Assembly (NCBI GenBank): GCA_964023275.1
Contig: OZ029923.1
Location: 7,546,445 to 7,610,444 of the forward strand
Direction: 5' to 3'
DNA length: 64,000 bases
Origin: Norana najaformis
Lineage: Eukaryota > Annelida > Clitellata > Crassiclitellata > Hormogastridae
Within the stretch, counting starts at the first letter, position 1, and the number at the start of each line of letters is the position of its first letter. Both the position numbers and the translations under genes were made by a program. Shown piece by piece: positions 23,365 through 35,281 of this stretch. The notes under the pieces are model-generated. The model searched no databases. It was not told the origin of the DNA and was given only the letters and a program-made list of their open reading frames with translations.

Positions 23365-25149
23365 ATGTCTGGCGTTATTCAGGTTTTTGTAACAGTGGGA
23401 AAGGACACTCGTCCAATTCAGCTAATGGAAGTAAGGAATTCGTAAACAAGAAAAAATATTTATCACTAATGTCGTCAGCTATTAACTAATTTTGGACCGT
23501 TGTTTTTAATTGCCAATAAAGCAGGAACTTTTCATATTCAGGTAAAGCCAGTAAGGTAGGCCTACTCGTTAAACCTAGCTGTACAGAATGCCTCTCAATG
23601 TTGTCGTCAACTATTAACTAATTTTTGCATCATGTCTTACAATGTTAAAGCAGTTTGCCAAGAAAACCAATAGACCTATGTGATACAAAAGTTAGCCTAT
23701 CACTAGTTTATTTCAGAGTGCCTTTATGTTCAGAAAATGTGAATTTATGAGTAATTCTGATAAGTGGCAATCGCTCTATATAAAGAGTCTATAAAATCGG
23801 ACAGACAAAAAGGAGAAAATTATAATTTAAAAAGCATACAACTCTACGTGTGTGGAATACTAATGGAGACCGGTAACGAGACAAAAAAGCCTTATGTGTT
23901 ATGAGCTTCCTAATTGTTGATAGCAGCAAAACAGTTTTAAACGAGAAGAAGATGGCCAATGTGTCATGAGCTTAATGTTGTTGTTTTTGATGATGATGTT
24001 ATTGTTCCTTATAACATAGTTAGCTGATAGAACTAATAGTTAAACTGTTTAAAAAGCACCGTTAAGTTTACTGTAAATAATTGGTGCTGTGTTTAGACGG
24101 ATGACATCGATGCAGTTTTCGTAAAAGTCAGCAAACTTGTGTATGGAATCAATCCGCAGGACTTAAGACTGATATTCGGAGGTACACATAGACTAAATTT
24201 ACATTTTTAATTGTACGGAAAAGATATAGCACAACCAGAAAGTCTGATTATACTAGCTTTCAACACATGCAGTACACGAATCATTGTTATTATTTTTAAA
24301 GAAGTGCTACATAAATTTTTATACAATTACAGTAATAATTAAATTTCCTATAATGAGCAGGGTAAAGGTCACAACATCAGAATCAAACCAAACTTTTGCG
24401 AAAAAAATACAAGCAAATTGTTTATGTGTAAGTTATATAGGGCACCCATGGCAAAGCGTTAGGCCTAAATTCTGCTTCTGCATGCCATTCCAGATAAATT
24501 CGTTTACATCGCTTTGCAAGCATTTTTACACTTATAAGCTTCGTTGTACATACTGAACAGCATCATTCATTTCTGCTATCCACCTACCTAGCTTTCTGTC
24601 AACAATTATTAATTGTCTCTAAAGACGCTATATATGTTGGTTGATACATTGCCTACGTGATAGGTTATATGCTGACCTATACAAGGCCTTATTGCCCATG
24701 TCTCATTAGGTATGGCAACATTTATGCTAAATATAAAAAAACAAAGCTACGGTGATAATGTACATCCGGCAAAATATTTTCTTACTTACCAAAAGTAGCC
24801 CAAATGACTTAAGAAACAGTGTAGCATTTTTATCAAGATATCTGCAGGACCAAAGCTACTCATATACACGTGAGAGTGTTTAAACATGTAAACAGAATCA
24901 GATCCATTAGTTAACAACTTGTGTTTGACTAAACTGGCATAGAGTGCATTATTATGTCTCCGATGTTTTCACTGATTTATACAGAGAGGCTGTTGTGTTA
25001 TTTTATTGTTTATTATAGGCCAAGAGTTGGAATACGGTGCAAAGAAGAAATTGAGTGACTACCAATTGACTCATTTGTCAACGTTGACGATGTTGCTTCG
25101 CGTTCCAGGGGGCAAATGCGATAGGACATTGAAAAACGCAGAAGACTAA
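23365..25149 (+). CDS. Stand-alone ubiquitin-like protein 1
   Basis: Three exons: 23365-23430, 24097-24181, 25019-25149 (TAA), 93 aa. Same exon plan as the Ubl part of genes C and D: exon 1 ends phase 0 after the first hairpin, exon 2 ends phase 1 at the Gly of FGG. Fold landmarks: MSGVIQVFVTV, helix VFVKVSKL, DLRLIFGG (ubiquitin QRLIFAG), KLSDYQL (ubiquitin TLSDYNI), HLSTLTMLLRVPGG (ubiquitin ESTLHLVLRLRGG). After the GG comes an 11-residue tail, KCDRTLKNAED, then the stop; no RBR exon follows. Ubiquitin precursors have a similar GG plus tail that is cut off by a peptidase, so a conjugatable modifier is plausible but inferred. An alternative is a decoy or truncated Ubl-RBR gene. The positions matching ubiquitin Lys48 and Lys63 are not lysine. 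Confidence 0.88.
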
Positions 25150-25537
25150 CATTACATATACGGACTATCACGATTACACAAATTTATTTATACTCGAGTG
25201 GGCTTTGCCTGAATATAACAGGACAACTTTAATTTAAAAGAAGTTAAGAGGCGTTATCTATTTGCCGTTGACATACGATTATGTCTGTTGTACTTCGGAA
25301 AATATCTGTTAGCTTTCAATATTAACTCTAACGAACAAAGAGATTAAACCTAAAACAATAAGATTTCGCGTCCCTCAGTTCTAACAGCTTTTATATATAG
25401 ATCCGTTTATAGATGAGCCCACTGCATCATTCGCAAGCTCCCTAAAGCTGACCGATCTGGGTGTCCTTAATGGATCTTTCTCGAAATCAATGAGACATGA
25501 CGGAGTGCATAGCATAAAGCGCTCTAATATGGTGACA

Positions 25538-25798
25538 TCATATTCAGGTTCGATTCCGAAATCAATTAGATAGATAGATTCCACCATGGGTTCAACGCCC
25601 GTAGGTGCCGGTACTGATCTCCGGTTTCAATGCCATCAGTCCTTAGGTGGCCACTAGTGACCATACATCGGCGGTAGATGGCAAGTCTTACCCGCCGAAC
25701 CCAAGGTTATCTACGCAGTGAAACTGCTACTCATTTTACTACTGCCCTCTGGCGAGTAGCGGCTGAGTCATATTCAGGTTGGATTCCGAAATCAATTA
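25538..25798. repeat. 31-bp direct repeat pair around ~200 bp
   Basis: The 31 bases at 25538-25568 recur at 25768-25798 with one mismatch; both contain a B-box-like GGTTCGATTCC or GGTTGGATTCC. The pair may mark an inserted element or a SINE tandem remnant. Family not recognised. Confidence 0.6.
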
Positions 25799-25967
25799 CT
25801 AGACCTTATGTAGTTGACGCGGAATGTAACTTCTTCATATAGGACTGCGTGCGGAATTGCATAAAAACTTTTACCCAATCCCGTTGTTGTTTACGCTGTG
25901 TCATGACGGATATGAATAGCTTTTCCCTCCTCCTATATCAGGCTTGTGGCTGTCACCAACTGATTAA

Positions 25968-26105
25968 AGGCTACTGTGGTCCAACGGATGAGACGGTTGC
26001 GTGTTCAAATCACGTCAGGGCCAACGTTTTGGGGTATGGTAGTCGATTGGTTTGAGCATTCGACTTGTAAAACGGAGAGTACGGGTTCGAGTCTTCGCCG
26101 AGGCG
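25968..26105 (+). mobile_element. Two adjacent tRNA-like SINE heads
   Basis: Around 25968-26022 a B box (GTTCAAATCAC) follows a tRNA-like 5' part; around 26036-26105 an A-box-like TAGTCGATTGG and B box GGGTTCGAGTC are followed by GCCGAGGCGACAG. Neither folds as an intact tRNA by eye, so SINE remnants are likelier than tRNA genes. Confidence 0.5.
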
Positions 26106-27583
26106 ACAGCTGTTTAGAGACCTTGAATAAGCCTTTCATGCACATTGCTCAGTCATATGGTAGTGTGCACTTCTGAACTTTGGAAGTAGGACAGTATCAA
26201 TTACAGTTGTATTTGTATTTGAACACACAACCTTCTGATCTGGTGTAATGTACGTTATATTTACGCCACGCAGTCTCAACAATGGACGAAATTAAACTGC
26301 CTGCAAATGTCAATTAACGACAACCAGATATCAATCACCAGACCCACTGTAGCTATTATTTGATTATAAAATAAGCATCAGAAGATGTTGACGAAAGCGG
26401 CGATTTTAGCAAATGAGGAAAGTTTCAGTACGGAACATAGAACATAGTTATACATATACCGTACAATTGCGAAAGCTTGACAGACGCCCAGGACTTAGCC
26501 GGGTGTGTTGCCAGCTTACTATGAAAAAAAAGTGATTTTGCAGTGAGGAGAGCTGGAGAGATGGGCTCCACCGCAGACTGAAGGCTTCAGGTTGGATTCA
26601 GCATTGTCTGTAGACCCTAATCTTTGTAAATTACATTGACGAAATTGCTCAGAGCAAAATTCTGAAAACTGTAATTGATAGTCCATTAAGTTGTTTATAA
26701 ACTGAATTAATGTTTCTGGATTGCTGTAGACGTGTTTGCAACTCAGTCGAATGATATTTCGACCTCAGAAACTTGATTCAGAGGCGTTTCTATAGAGAGG
26801 TGTCAACATTATAGTTAAATAATTACTTAATTAATAACTTTTATCAAGCTGGTGTCTAATACACATTGCATCAATCGATAACGCATTACCATAACCAAGC
26901 CGGAATCAGGTCCAGAAGATCAGTCCCCTATGATAGAGAGGCAGCCTATTGTGGATTAGCAATTTGCAAAATTAAGTCTTAAGTCGAGAACTAATTAACA
27001 CAAGCGACAGAGCAGAAGGAAGCAGATACAGGATACATAAAAAAAATGGAAGTCTAAGAGGAGACCAACATGTTACCCATGTGCCGTGAAGCAGCAGATA
27101 TTAAGCTACAGTATTGTTGAAACCTTACTGCTGTGGAAGCTCATCAGCATGGGGTTTGAAATTACTTAGACTACGCTTTTTGTCCATTTTACGTATTCCA
27201 TTAAACGTTGATATTCATTCATAAAACCTGTTATACCGGAGCTATAGAAGTTTTCAGATTCTTGTGTAGTTTATGCGATAATGAAAAACGCAATCTGAGT
27301 TTACTAACGACTACGGAAAATGGTGTGCTTTTCACATTTGCTTTGTTCTTGATTGTGCGGTGATTGCAACACCTCCGTAACATAAGGAACAATGCTGGTG
27401 GAAAATTTTCAGCATTATGTAAAAACCCAGAACAAACTACTTTCGGTTTTTCATCGTCTATAATACTTACACAGCAAGAGACACAAGTGTAGATTTCTGT
27501 TCTCTTGGGTGTATAGTTCATTCATTCGAAAACTCGTAATAAGTTGATTTTTGAATGACGCAATAAAGTATCGTTTGTGGAGA

Positions 27584-28992
27584 ATGTCAGAGTTAAACGT
27601 AATTAAAATATACGTGAGCATCGGAGAGAATTCTCATATTATTACATTGCAACGTGTAAGTCTCGACACAAAATTTCAATCAAACTTGAAGTATCTGTTT
27701 ACAGATTAGTACACACAATAAATTATTCAAAAGAGATAGTACTCATCAAATCTTTAAATTTTGTTTTTTTCCAGCAGTTACTTTTTTCAGTGTTTGAGAG
27801 ATACTAAGAGCTTTTAAAAAGTATTAGAAATGGCTATATTAAGTGTCTCACATACATAAATACATACCTACATACATACCTGTATAAATATATATACATA
27901 CATAGCTGTGCATACATTACATACATACATATCTGTACATACATATATATACATAAATACCTATACATACATATATACATCAGTAGCATGTAAAAACGGT
28001 AAAAGTAAATTTCTTTTGACGATACAAAGGTAGCATCAAGCTCATATGGAATAATTAGCTGCTTAGCCATCAAGTACATTCGATGTGCCCATCTACCAGA
28101 TACTTCTGTGCAAATATTCAGACATTTAATCCGTTGTTTTACTGCAGAATGCTACCGTAGATGATCTCTTTCGAACCATCTCTCAAGAGTGCGCAGATGG
28201 ACAAAATCCGGATGATATGCAATTGTTTCATACAGGTATATATTTATATGTGTGAATGGTGCATATATGTATGTATATACGTATGCATGTGTCTTTGTGT
28301 GTATCTAAGTATGTACATGCCTGAACGCATGTAAGGCGAAGACGAAGATGTTGTAGCCAAGACGAAGATGTTCTGGTAGGTTATCTTTATTCGATTGCAA
28401 CTACGTTTGTCGAAGGGCAGCTCCTCTGCAAATTCTCGATTCCAAGGCGAGTCTGCTGAGGTGTATTACAACTTGCGGTTTTATTTCTTGACAGAGACGG
28501 TTACAAGGTCAAAATAAATTATTTCTGTGTCCATCCGTCAGTCCGCTTATCTGTTCATGTCTCTCTTTCCAGGCCTTTGTCCGTCTGACATGATAATGTC
28601 TGCCTTTATCCTGCGTGTGTGAAAGTTCTGATTCATTCTCTCTTGATCGTTGTGTCGTTCTGTCTCTCGCACTTTCAGACTGTGACGTTCGCTCGGTGTA
28701 TGCATGAGCTTGATCTGATATTTCTGCCTGTCTGTAACTGCCTTGACTGTCTGTCTACGCACGTGGTTGGAATAATAAGCTTTCGTCTGCATTGGAACCT
28801 ATCACACGGTTGCTTTTCTTTATGCAATTCATTTGCATCAAACTTCGATTCCTGAAATCCTTTATGTTGATCTTTTTAGGTGAACCTTTGGCCTACAATC
28901 AGGGAAAAACTCTGAAGGACTACCATATCGTCCATTTTTCTACGGTGATTCTAGCGGTCCGGCTTCATGGCGGAATGAAGATTGCAGAGTAA
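27584..28992 (+). CDS. Stand-alone ubiquitin-like protein 2
   Basis: Three exons: 27584-27655, 28148-28235, 28880-28992 (TAA), 90 aa. Landmarks: MSELNVIKIYVSIG hairpin, NATVDDLFRTISQEC helix, KTLKDYHIVHFST loop, AVRLHGG end. Only five residues (MKIAE) follow the GG, the shortest tail in the set and the closest to a ubiquitin precursor. The FGG of the other copies reads HTG here. Lys48 and Lys63 positions are Glu and His. Introns sit at the same places and phases as in the other Ubl genes. AATAAA at 29255-29260 is a plausible polyadenylation signal. Near-duplicate of Ubl-only gene 3. Predicted to be a small cytosolic modifier-like protein; function is inferred from fold and diglycine only. Confidence 0.88.
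27845..27985. repeat. CATA microsatellite in intron 1 of Ubl-only gene 2
   Basis: Imperfect CATA repeats after the tail-like phrase GGCTATATTAAGTGTCTCA. The phrase, followed by CATA or TA repeats, also occurs at 11860, 31900 and 62970, so it looks like a retroelement 3' end. Confidence 0.8.
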
Positions 28993-29254
28993 TGCATTTC
29001 GAAACTGCTGACAATGAAATAAGGCAGACCAAGCAGCTCACGTCAATAGTCAAATGAGATGCGTGAAGTATCCATGCAAAACCCCTCATATTGCAATGTA
29101 TCTTACATTCAAAAATATAGCTTCAACAGTAATAAGATGACAATGAACTGGTTAATTTAAAGCATCGACTAATTAGGCTTATAGTTTAAACCACTCCACA
29201 TTAAAAAAATTATCATAAATCTTCATAAATTTTATTGAACATTTTTATGAATAT

Positions 29255-29260
29255 AATAAA
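29255..29260 (+). promoter_or_regulatory. Polyadenylation signal AATAAA of Ubl-only gene 2
   Basis: AATAAA 263 bases past the stop. The duplicate gene 3 has lost the matching hexamer. Confidence 0.4.
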
Positions 29261-29739
29261 CGTTCGATGCATCATATCTATAGATGGCTTATCATTGAAC
29301 ACATTCTAATGATCAAATGCTATCACATTCTTCCATACCAGGTCAAGTTTAATGCTGCAAATATACAGTCAGCTTAAGCATTTTATGTTCATCAGACGGA
29401 CTAGAGACTGCATTAAAAGATACTACATATTTTATCAAAAGATTTTTGCACTTTTTGTCAAATACATGATATTATGTCTCTACACTAACCCTCAGTATGT
29501 CAACAAGCTTCCAGTATCACTGCATTTAAAACTCCACATTTTGGCCTCGGGGCCGAAAATGGAAATCGTTTGAGTAGGTGATTTGGAATGGGCATGTCCG
29601 TCGACACTAAAGGCTCGACTGAAACACACAAAATATCCATCTAGTGTAATGTGATGTCAAGACATCTCTGCAGAGCAGTGCATTAGCAAAGCATGCGTAC
29701 CTTGTATACCATCACCTTGAGCTGTGTGTGAGTTGAAGG

Positions 29740-30345
29740 GGGGTCATCAGACTGGTTTAGAATTGACAGTGGAATTAGGGTGATCCGACGGCTTAAAAAC
29801 TTTTGCGGCACCATTTGACGAATTTATGAAGCCCAGGTTCAAGTAAGGCAAGGCGGGCGCCAATATCGAGAAGATCTTCACCGACCTAGACTATGCAGAC
29901 GATGTCTCCTAGTTGGCTTAGATGGCAGAACTATTACTCCATGCTCTGGAAATTTCGAGCGTAAAGGCCAAGGGGTGTCAGTGTGGAGATCAACTGGGAA
30001 AAGACTAAGATTCATATCACCACGGACTTTCCCCTTGCCAGCTCCTTTCAGTGGCTGCAGATGACATGCTGGAGGTCGTGGATGCATTCACATACCTAGG
30101 CAGCCAAGTACTACCTAGTGGATATAGTGAACAGGAGATCAAACGCCGAATAACCATTGCCAGAACCTGCATGGTTTCTCTGAAAAAAGACCATTTGGCG
30201 CCCCACAATTGAGCTGAACACCAGGTTGCAGTTCTACAAACGGTACACGTTGCTGGTCCTCCTCTGCAGTTGCGAGACTTGGACGACCACAGAGGCCCTT
30301 AATAAGAAACTAGACACTTTCGACGTGTGATGCCCCCACTTCTGA
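29740..30345 (+). mobile_element. Non-LTR retrotransposon fragment, copy 1
   Basis: Broken frames give reverse transcriptase pieces in order: DLDYADDVS, then LEVVDAFTYLGSQVLPSGY and EIKRRITIARTCMVSLKK, then a CSCETWTTTEALNKK stretch. This is the Y-A-D-D box and thumb of a LINE polymerase. Several frameshifts and stops. The same fragment occurs at 34070-34640, so it inserted before the unit duplication. Confidence 0.75.
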
Positions 30346-31375
30346 AACTCCTGGTTCCAGTAGATTCTATTAAATATGAATAAAATTAAATCTGTGGCCA
30401 TTGGAACTGAAATTTATGTTCACTTTGTAGTCATACCAGCTATGAGGGACATCGTAGGCCCTACATTTGATTCCCAGCCTCCAAACTGAGCAAACGCAAT
30501 GCGCAATACCTCTTGAAAAGTGACTAATTATTAACCTCCATTATACGAGTTTCTATTTAGGGATGTCAACATATGGTTGCCTATGCAGTAGTTACTTATT
30601 TAGGTTAATTAATAACTTTTATGGCAAGGGTGTCTAACGCATAGCCAAAACCAAGCCCCAATCAGGTAAATATACAGAAGATCAGGCCCCTATAAGACAG
30701 AGAGGCAGCCTGTTGTAGATTAGCAAGTTGCAAAAAGTAAGTCCTAAGTCGAGAACGAAACGACACAAGCGATCGAGCAGAGCGAACATATAGAGGATAC
30801 ATTAAGAATGGAAGTCTAAGAGGAGAATGATGTGTGACCCAAGTGCCGTGAAGCAGCAAAAATTAAGCTGCAGTACTTTTCAATCCTTACTGCTGTGGAA
30901 TCTGACCAGCATCGGGTTTGAAATTACTTAAGCTACGCTTATTTTTGCCGTTTACGTTTACGCTTCAATATAACCGTGGACATTCATTCATAGAACATAA
31001 GTCATTCACAATAACGGCGCTGTAGAAGTTTTCAGATTCTTGCGTAGTTTATGCGATACTGAAAACGCAATCTGAGTTTATTAACAATTACGGAAAATAG
31101 TATGGTTTCAATTTACTTTGTTCTTGCGATGTTTGCAACGCCTCTGTTAGAGCTCTGTAACATAAAAGATAATGTTGGCGGGAAATTTTCAGTATTATGT
31201 AAAAACCCAGAACAAACTACTTTCGCTTTTTCATCGACTATAATACAGACACAGCAAGAGACACAAGTGTAGATTTTTGCTCTCCTGGATGTTTAGTTCA
31301 CTCATTCGAAAACTCGTCGAAAGTTAATTTTTGTCTAACGAGAACACTGATGCATTACAGTATCGTTTGCGGAGA

Positions 31376-33375
31376 ATGTCAGAGTTAAACGTAATTAAAA
31401 TATATGTGAGCATCGGAGAGCATACTCGTATTATTACATTGCAACGTGTAAGTCTCGACACATAAAATATCAGTTAAGCTTGAATTATCTGTTTACAGAT
31501 TAATTGTAAATGTATAGGTTTTATACAGCGACCGTATGGTCTCGACCCTGCTCATTTTGCAATGAATTTATCGGGTGAGATCCTTCACCACCGCAGCCCG
31601 TTTGAATGGGCGCCACTCCATTTAAGGTCCCCGTGCACGGACAGTACTAGCCCGAGATTTAAATCTCTGAAATAAGCCACGACCGGGACGCGAACATGGG
31701 ATCCTCACGCATAGAGGCTCCTTGGCGTACGCACTTACCGATGTAGCTAACTAGGACCAGCAGATTAGTACACACAATAAATTATTCAAAAGAGATAGTA
31801 CTCTTAGAAGCACACAAGCTTTAAATGTTGTTTTCCGGCAGTTACTCTTTTTCAGTCTTTGAGAGACACTAAAAGCTTTTAAAAGGTATTAGAAAGGACT
31901 ATATTAAGTGTTTCACATACATACATACATACATACATGCATACCTGTACATACATGCATGCATACATACATACATACATGCATACATACATACATACAT
32001 ACATACATGCATGCATGCATACCTGTACATACATACCTGTTCATACATACCTGTTCATACATACATACATACATACATACATACATACATACATGCATGC
32101 ATGCATACCTGTACATACATACCTGTTCATACATACCTGTTCATACATACCTGTTCATACATACATACATACATACCTGTATACATATATACATACATAC
32201 CTGTGCATACAGTACATACATACATACCTATGCATACAGTACATACATATATATACATACATACTTGTACATACATATATACATCAGTATCGGTATATTT
32301 CTCTATAGCATGTAAAAAAGGTAAAAGTAAATTTCTGTTGACGACACCAAGGTAACAACAAGCTCATATGGAATAACTGTCTGCTTAGCCATCACGTACA
32401 TTCGATGTGCCCATCTACCAGATACTTCTGTGCAAGTATTCAGACATTTAATCCGTTGTTTCACTGCAGAATGCTACCGTAGATGATCTCTTTCGAACCA
32501 TCAGTCAAGAGTGCGCAGACGGACAGAAACCGGAGGATATGCGATTGATTCATGCAGGTATCATATATTCATACCTGTGAATGGTGCATGTATGTGTGCT
32601 TATAGGTATGTATGTGTCTTTGTATGTATCTAAGTATGTACATGCCTGTATGCATGTAAGACAAAGTTTGGAGGGTGACGACGATGTTGTAGCCAAGACG
32701 AAAATGTGCGGGCAGGTTGACATTTATTCAGCTGCAACAGCGTTTGTCAAAGGGCAGTGCCTCTGCAAATTCTGGATTCCAAGGCGAGACTGCTGAGGTT
32801 TATTACAACTTTGCGGTTTTATTTCTTGACAGAGACGGTTACAAGTTCAAAATAAATTATTTCTGTGTCCATCCGTCAGTCCCCTTATCTGTTCGTGTCT
32901 CTCTTTCCAGGCCTTTGTCCGTCTGACCTGATAATGTCTGCCTGTATCCTGCGTGTGTGAGAGTTCTGTTTCATTCTCTCTTGATCTCTCTCGCGCTTTC
33001 TGCCGGTGACGTTCGCTTATTGCATTCATAATCTTGATCTGAAATTTCTGCCTGCCTGTTACTGCGTTGGCCCTCTGCCTATGTGCGTGGCCGGAACAAT
33101 GAGCTTTCGTCTGCATTTGAACCTATCAACCACGGTTGCTTTTCTTTATACTATTTACTTGCATCAAACTTTGTTTACTGAAATCTTGTATGTTGATCGT
33201 TTCAGGTGAACCTTTGGCCTACAATCAGGAAAAAACTCTAAAGGACTACAGAATCGTCCATTTTTCTACGGTGATTCTAGCCGTCCGGCTTCTTGGCGGA
33301 ATGAAGATTGGCACAGTAACGCAAATCGAAACTGCTGACATCGAAATTACCAGACCTATCAGCTCACGCCTATGA
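31376..33375 (+). CDS. Stand-alone ubiquitin-like protein 3
   Basis: Three exons: 31376-31447, 32470-32557, 33206-33375 (TGA), 109 aa. Close copy of Ubl-only protein 2 (same MSELNVIKIYVSIG start and NATVDDLFRTISQEC helix). Differences: HTRIITL for HSHIITL-type strand, MRLIHAG for MQLFHTG, and AVRLLGG for AVRLHGG. A single-codon change avoids the early stop of gene 2, so 24 residues (MKIGTVTQIETADIEITRPI, then SSRL) follow the GG. Intron 1 carries a young SINE and a long CATA array, intron 2 a C/T-rich stretch shared with gene 2. Whether the longer tail is trimmed or the protein acts unprocessed cannot be told from sequence. Confidence 0.87.
31503..31760 (-). mobile_element. Complete tRNA-derived SINE with target duplication
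   Basis: A 258-bp insert flanked by CAGATTA at 31496-31502 and 31761-31767. The matching site in unit 1 (near 27705) has a single CAGATTA and no insert, which fixes both ends. On the minus strand the head has an A box (TAGTTAGCTACATCGG) and B box (TGTTCGCGTCC), then a body with GGTCCCCG and GGGCGCC elements. It inserted after the unit duplication. Confidence 0.9.
31908..32290. repeat. Long CATA tetranucleotide array, ~380 bp
   Basis: Nearly pure ACAT units with interspersed CCTGTACATA and CCTGTTCATA variants, in intron 1 of Ubl-only gene 3. Both strands stay open over long stretches only because the repeat has no stops; none of these is a gene. Confidence 0.97.
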
Positions 33376-34069
33376 TCAAACGAGATGCGTGAAGTATCCA
33401 CCCAAAACCACTCATGTTGCAATGTATCTTGCATCCACCGATATAGCTTCAACAGTAGCACGATGAATTCAACTTTAAAATGGTTATACTAGCAAATTAG
33501 GTTTTAGTTTAAACTACTCTACATTAACAAATTGATTACAAATCTGCACCAATTTTGTTAAATATTTTTACGACTGATGAACGCTCGATGCGTCATATTT
33601 ATAGTTGGCTTATCTCTGAAAAATATTAGCGATCAAATGTTATAACAATCTTTCATTCCAGGCCAATTTTAATGCAGTAAATGTACTGTACAAAACAGCT
33701 TAAACATTTTTTATTTATCAGACGGTCAAGAGACATTACCTCTACTGCACAAAAGAGATACTAGACATATTAACAAAAGACTACTGCATTTTATTGTCAA
33801 ACGCACGATATTAGGTTTCTACCCTAGCCCTATGTCAACAGGGGTCCAGTAACACTGCATTTATAACTCCCCATTTGGCCGCTGGCCGAAAATGGATATC
33901 GTCTCTGTAGGTAATTTGGAATGGACATGTCCGTAGATATTAGGGACCGACTGAAATAAACAAAATATTCACCTAATGTAATGTGATGTCAAGACAACTT
34001 ACATAAAGCACTTCAATAACAAAGCATGCGTACCTTGTAAACCAGCACCTTGAGCTGAGTGCCAGTTGA

Positions 34070-34640
34070 ATGGGACTGATTTAGATCAGACTGATTTAGA
34101 GTTGGCAGTGGAGTTAGAGAATCCGACGGCTTTTTGGGGCACCAATTGAAGAAATTATGAAGCCCATGGTCCATTATGGCAGGGTGGACGCCAATATCGA
34201 GGAGAAGATTTCCATAGGCCTAGACTATGCAGACGATGACTCCTAGTTGGCTTAGCTGGTAGAACTATTACTCCAAGAGCTGGAAGTTTTGAGCATAAAT
34301 GTCAAGGCCGTCATTGTGTAGATCAATTGGGAAAAGACCAAGATTCATACCACCAAGAACTTCCCCCTAGCCAGCTACTGTCAATGGTTGCAGGTGATAT
34401 GCTGGAGGTCGTAGATGCATTCAGCCAAACACTACCCAGTGGATCTAGTGAACAGGAGATCAACCGCCGAATCACCATTGCCAGATCCTGCATGGTTTCC
34501 CTGAAGAAGACCATTTGGCGTTAAACTGAACACCAGGCTATACCTCCACAAACTGAACGCGTTGCCTCTCCTCCTCTGCACTTGAGAGATTTGGACGATC
34601 ACAGAAATCCTTAATAAGACACTAAACACTTTCGACACAT
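34070..34640 (+). mobile_element. Non-LTR retrotransposon fragment, copy 2
   Basis: Duplicate of the fragment at 29740-30345: GDMLEVVDAF, SSEQEINRRITIARSC and MVSLKKTIWR are readable. Part of tandem unit 2. Confidence 0.75.
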
Positions 34641-35281
34641 GATGCCCCACTTCCAAAATTCCTGGTTCTAGTGGGTTCTATTAAACATGCATAAAATTAA
34701 ATCTGTAGCCCTTGAGACTGAAATTTTCTGTTCCCTTGGTAGCCATACCAGCTATGAGAACGTCGTATATTTGATTCCCAACCTCCAAACTGAACACAGG
34801 CAACACGAAATTCCTCATAAAACGTGATTAATTATTAACCTCGATTGTTCAAAGGACGCCCCAACTCTTCCTGAAAAGTGGTTAATTTTTAACCATTATT
34901 ATATTAGCAAAACACCACGTTTCATAAATTTTTATTATGCTGACTTTGCTGGAAAACCATGAGGTTTGAAAAATTCAATTATAAAAGGCTACATTATTAT
35001 AACCACCAATTTAGCCCTATTGGCATGTGACCTGTAGATTAGGGAAATTATTCAGATCATTGTTTTCATTTTCACTGTCTAGGCTGAGAGGTTTATCAGT
35101 ATAGGAAAAGTAAAAGTGTAAACGAAATAAAATTCCGACTATATCCTGCCTTGATAATAAGCTATATCAGATAGGCTTAGAGGTAGAATGTAGGAAGTAA
35201 CTACTGGTCAGATATACTAGAATTAATGCGATCAGGCCAAAATTCTTTGCAACATTTTCACCCAACCACTGAAAGTGAATA

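Larger units (their letters stand above)
26795..30540 (+). repeat. Tandem duplication unit 1 (holds Ubl-only gene 2)
   Basis: This unit aligns in order with 30545-34845: a shared upstream region, the three Ubl exons, the CATA microsatellite, 3' flank and a LINE fragment. Unit 2 is longer mainly by a SINE (31503-31760) and a longer microsatellite. Boundaries are accurate to about 20 bases. Confidence 0.85.
30545..34845 (+). repeat. Tandem duplication unit 2 (holds Ubl-only gene 3)
   Basis: Aligned partner of 26795-30540, directly adjacent and in the same orientation, so the pair arose by unequal crossing-over or replication slippage at large scale. Confidence 0.85.

Noticed and set aside
31908-32355. 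Long open frames rich in His, Tyr, Thr and Ile on both strands
   Set aside because: They are translations of the CATA tetranucleotide array, which has no stop codons in several frames; there is no family similarity.
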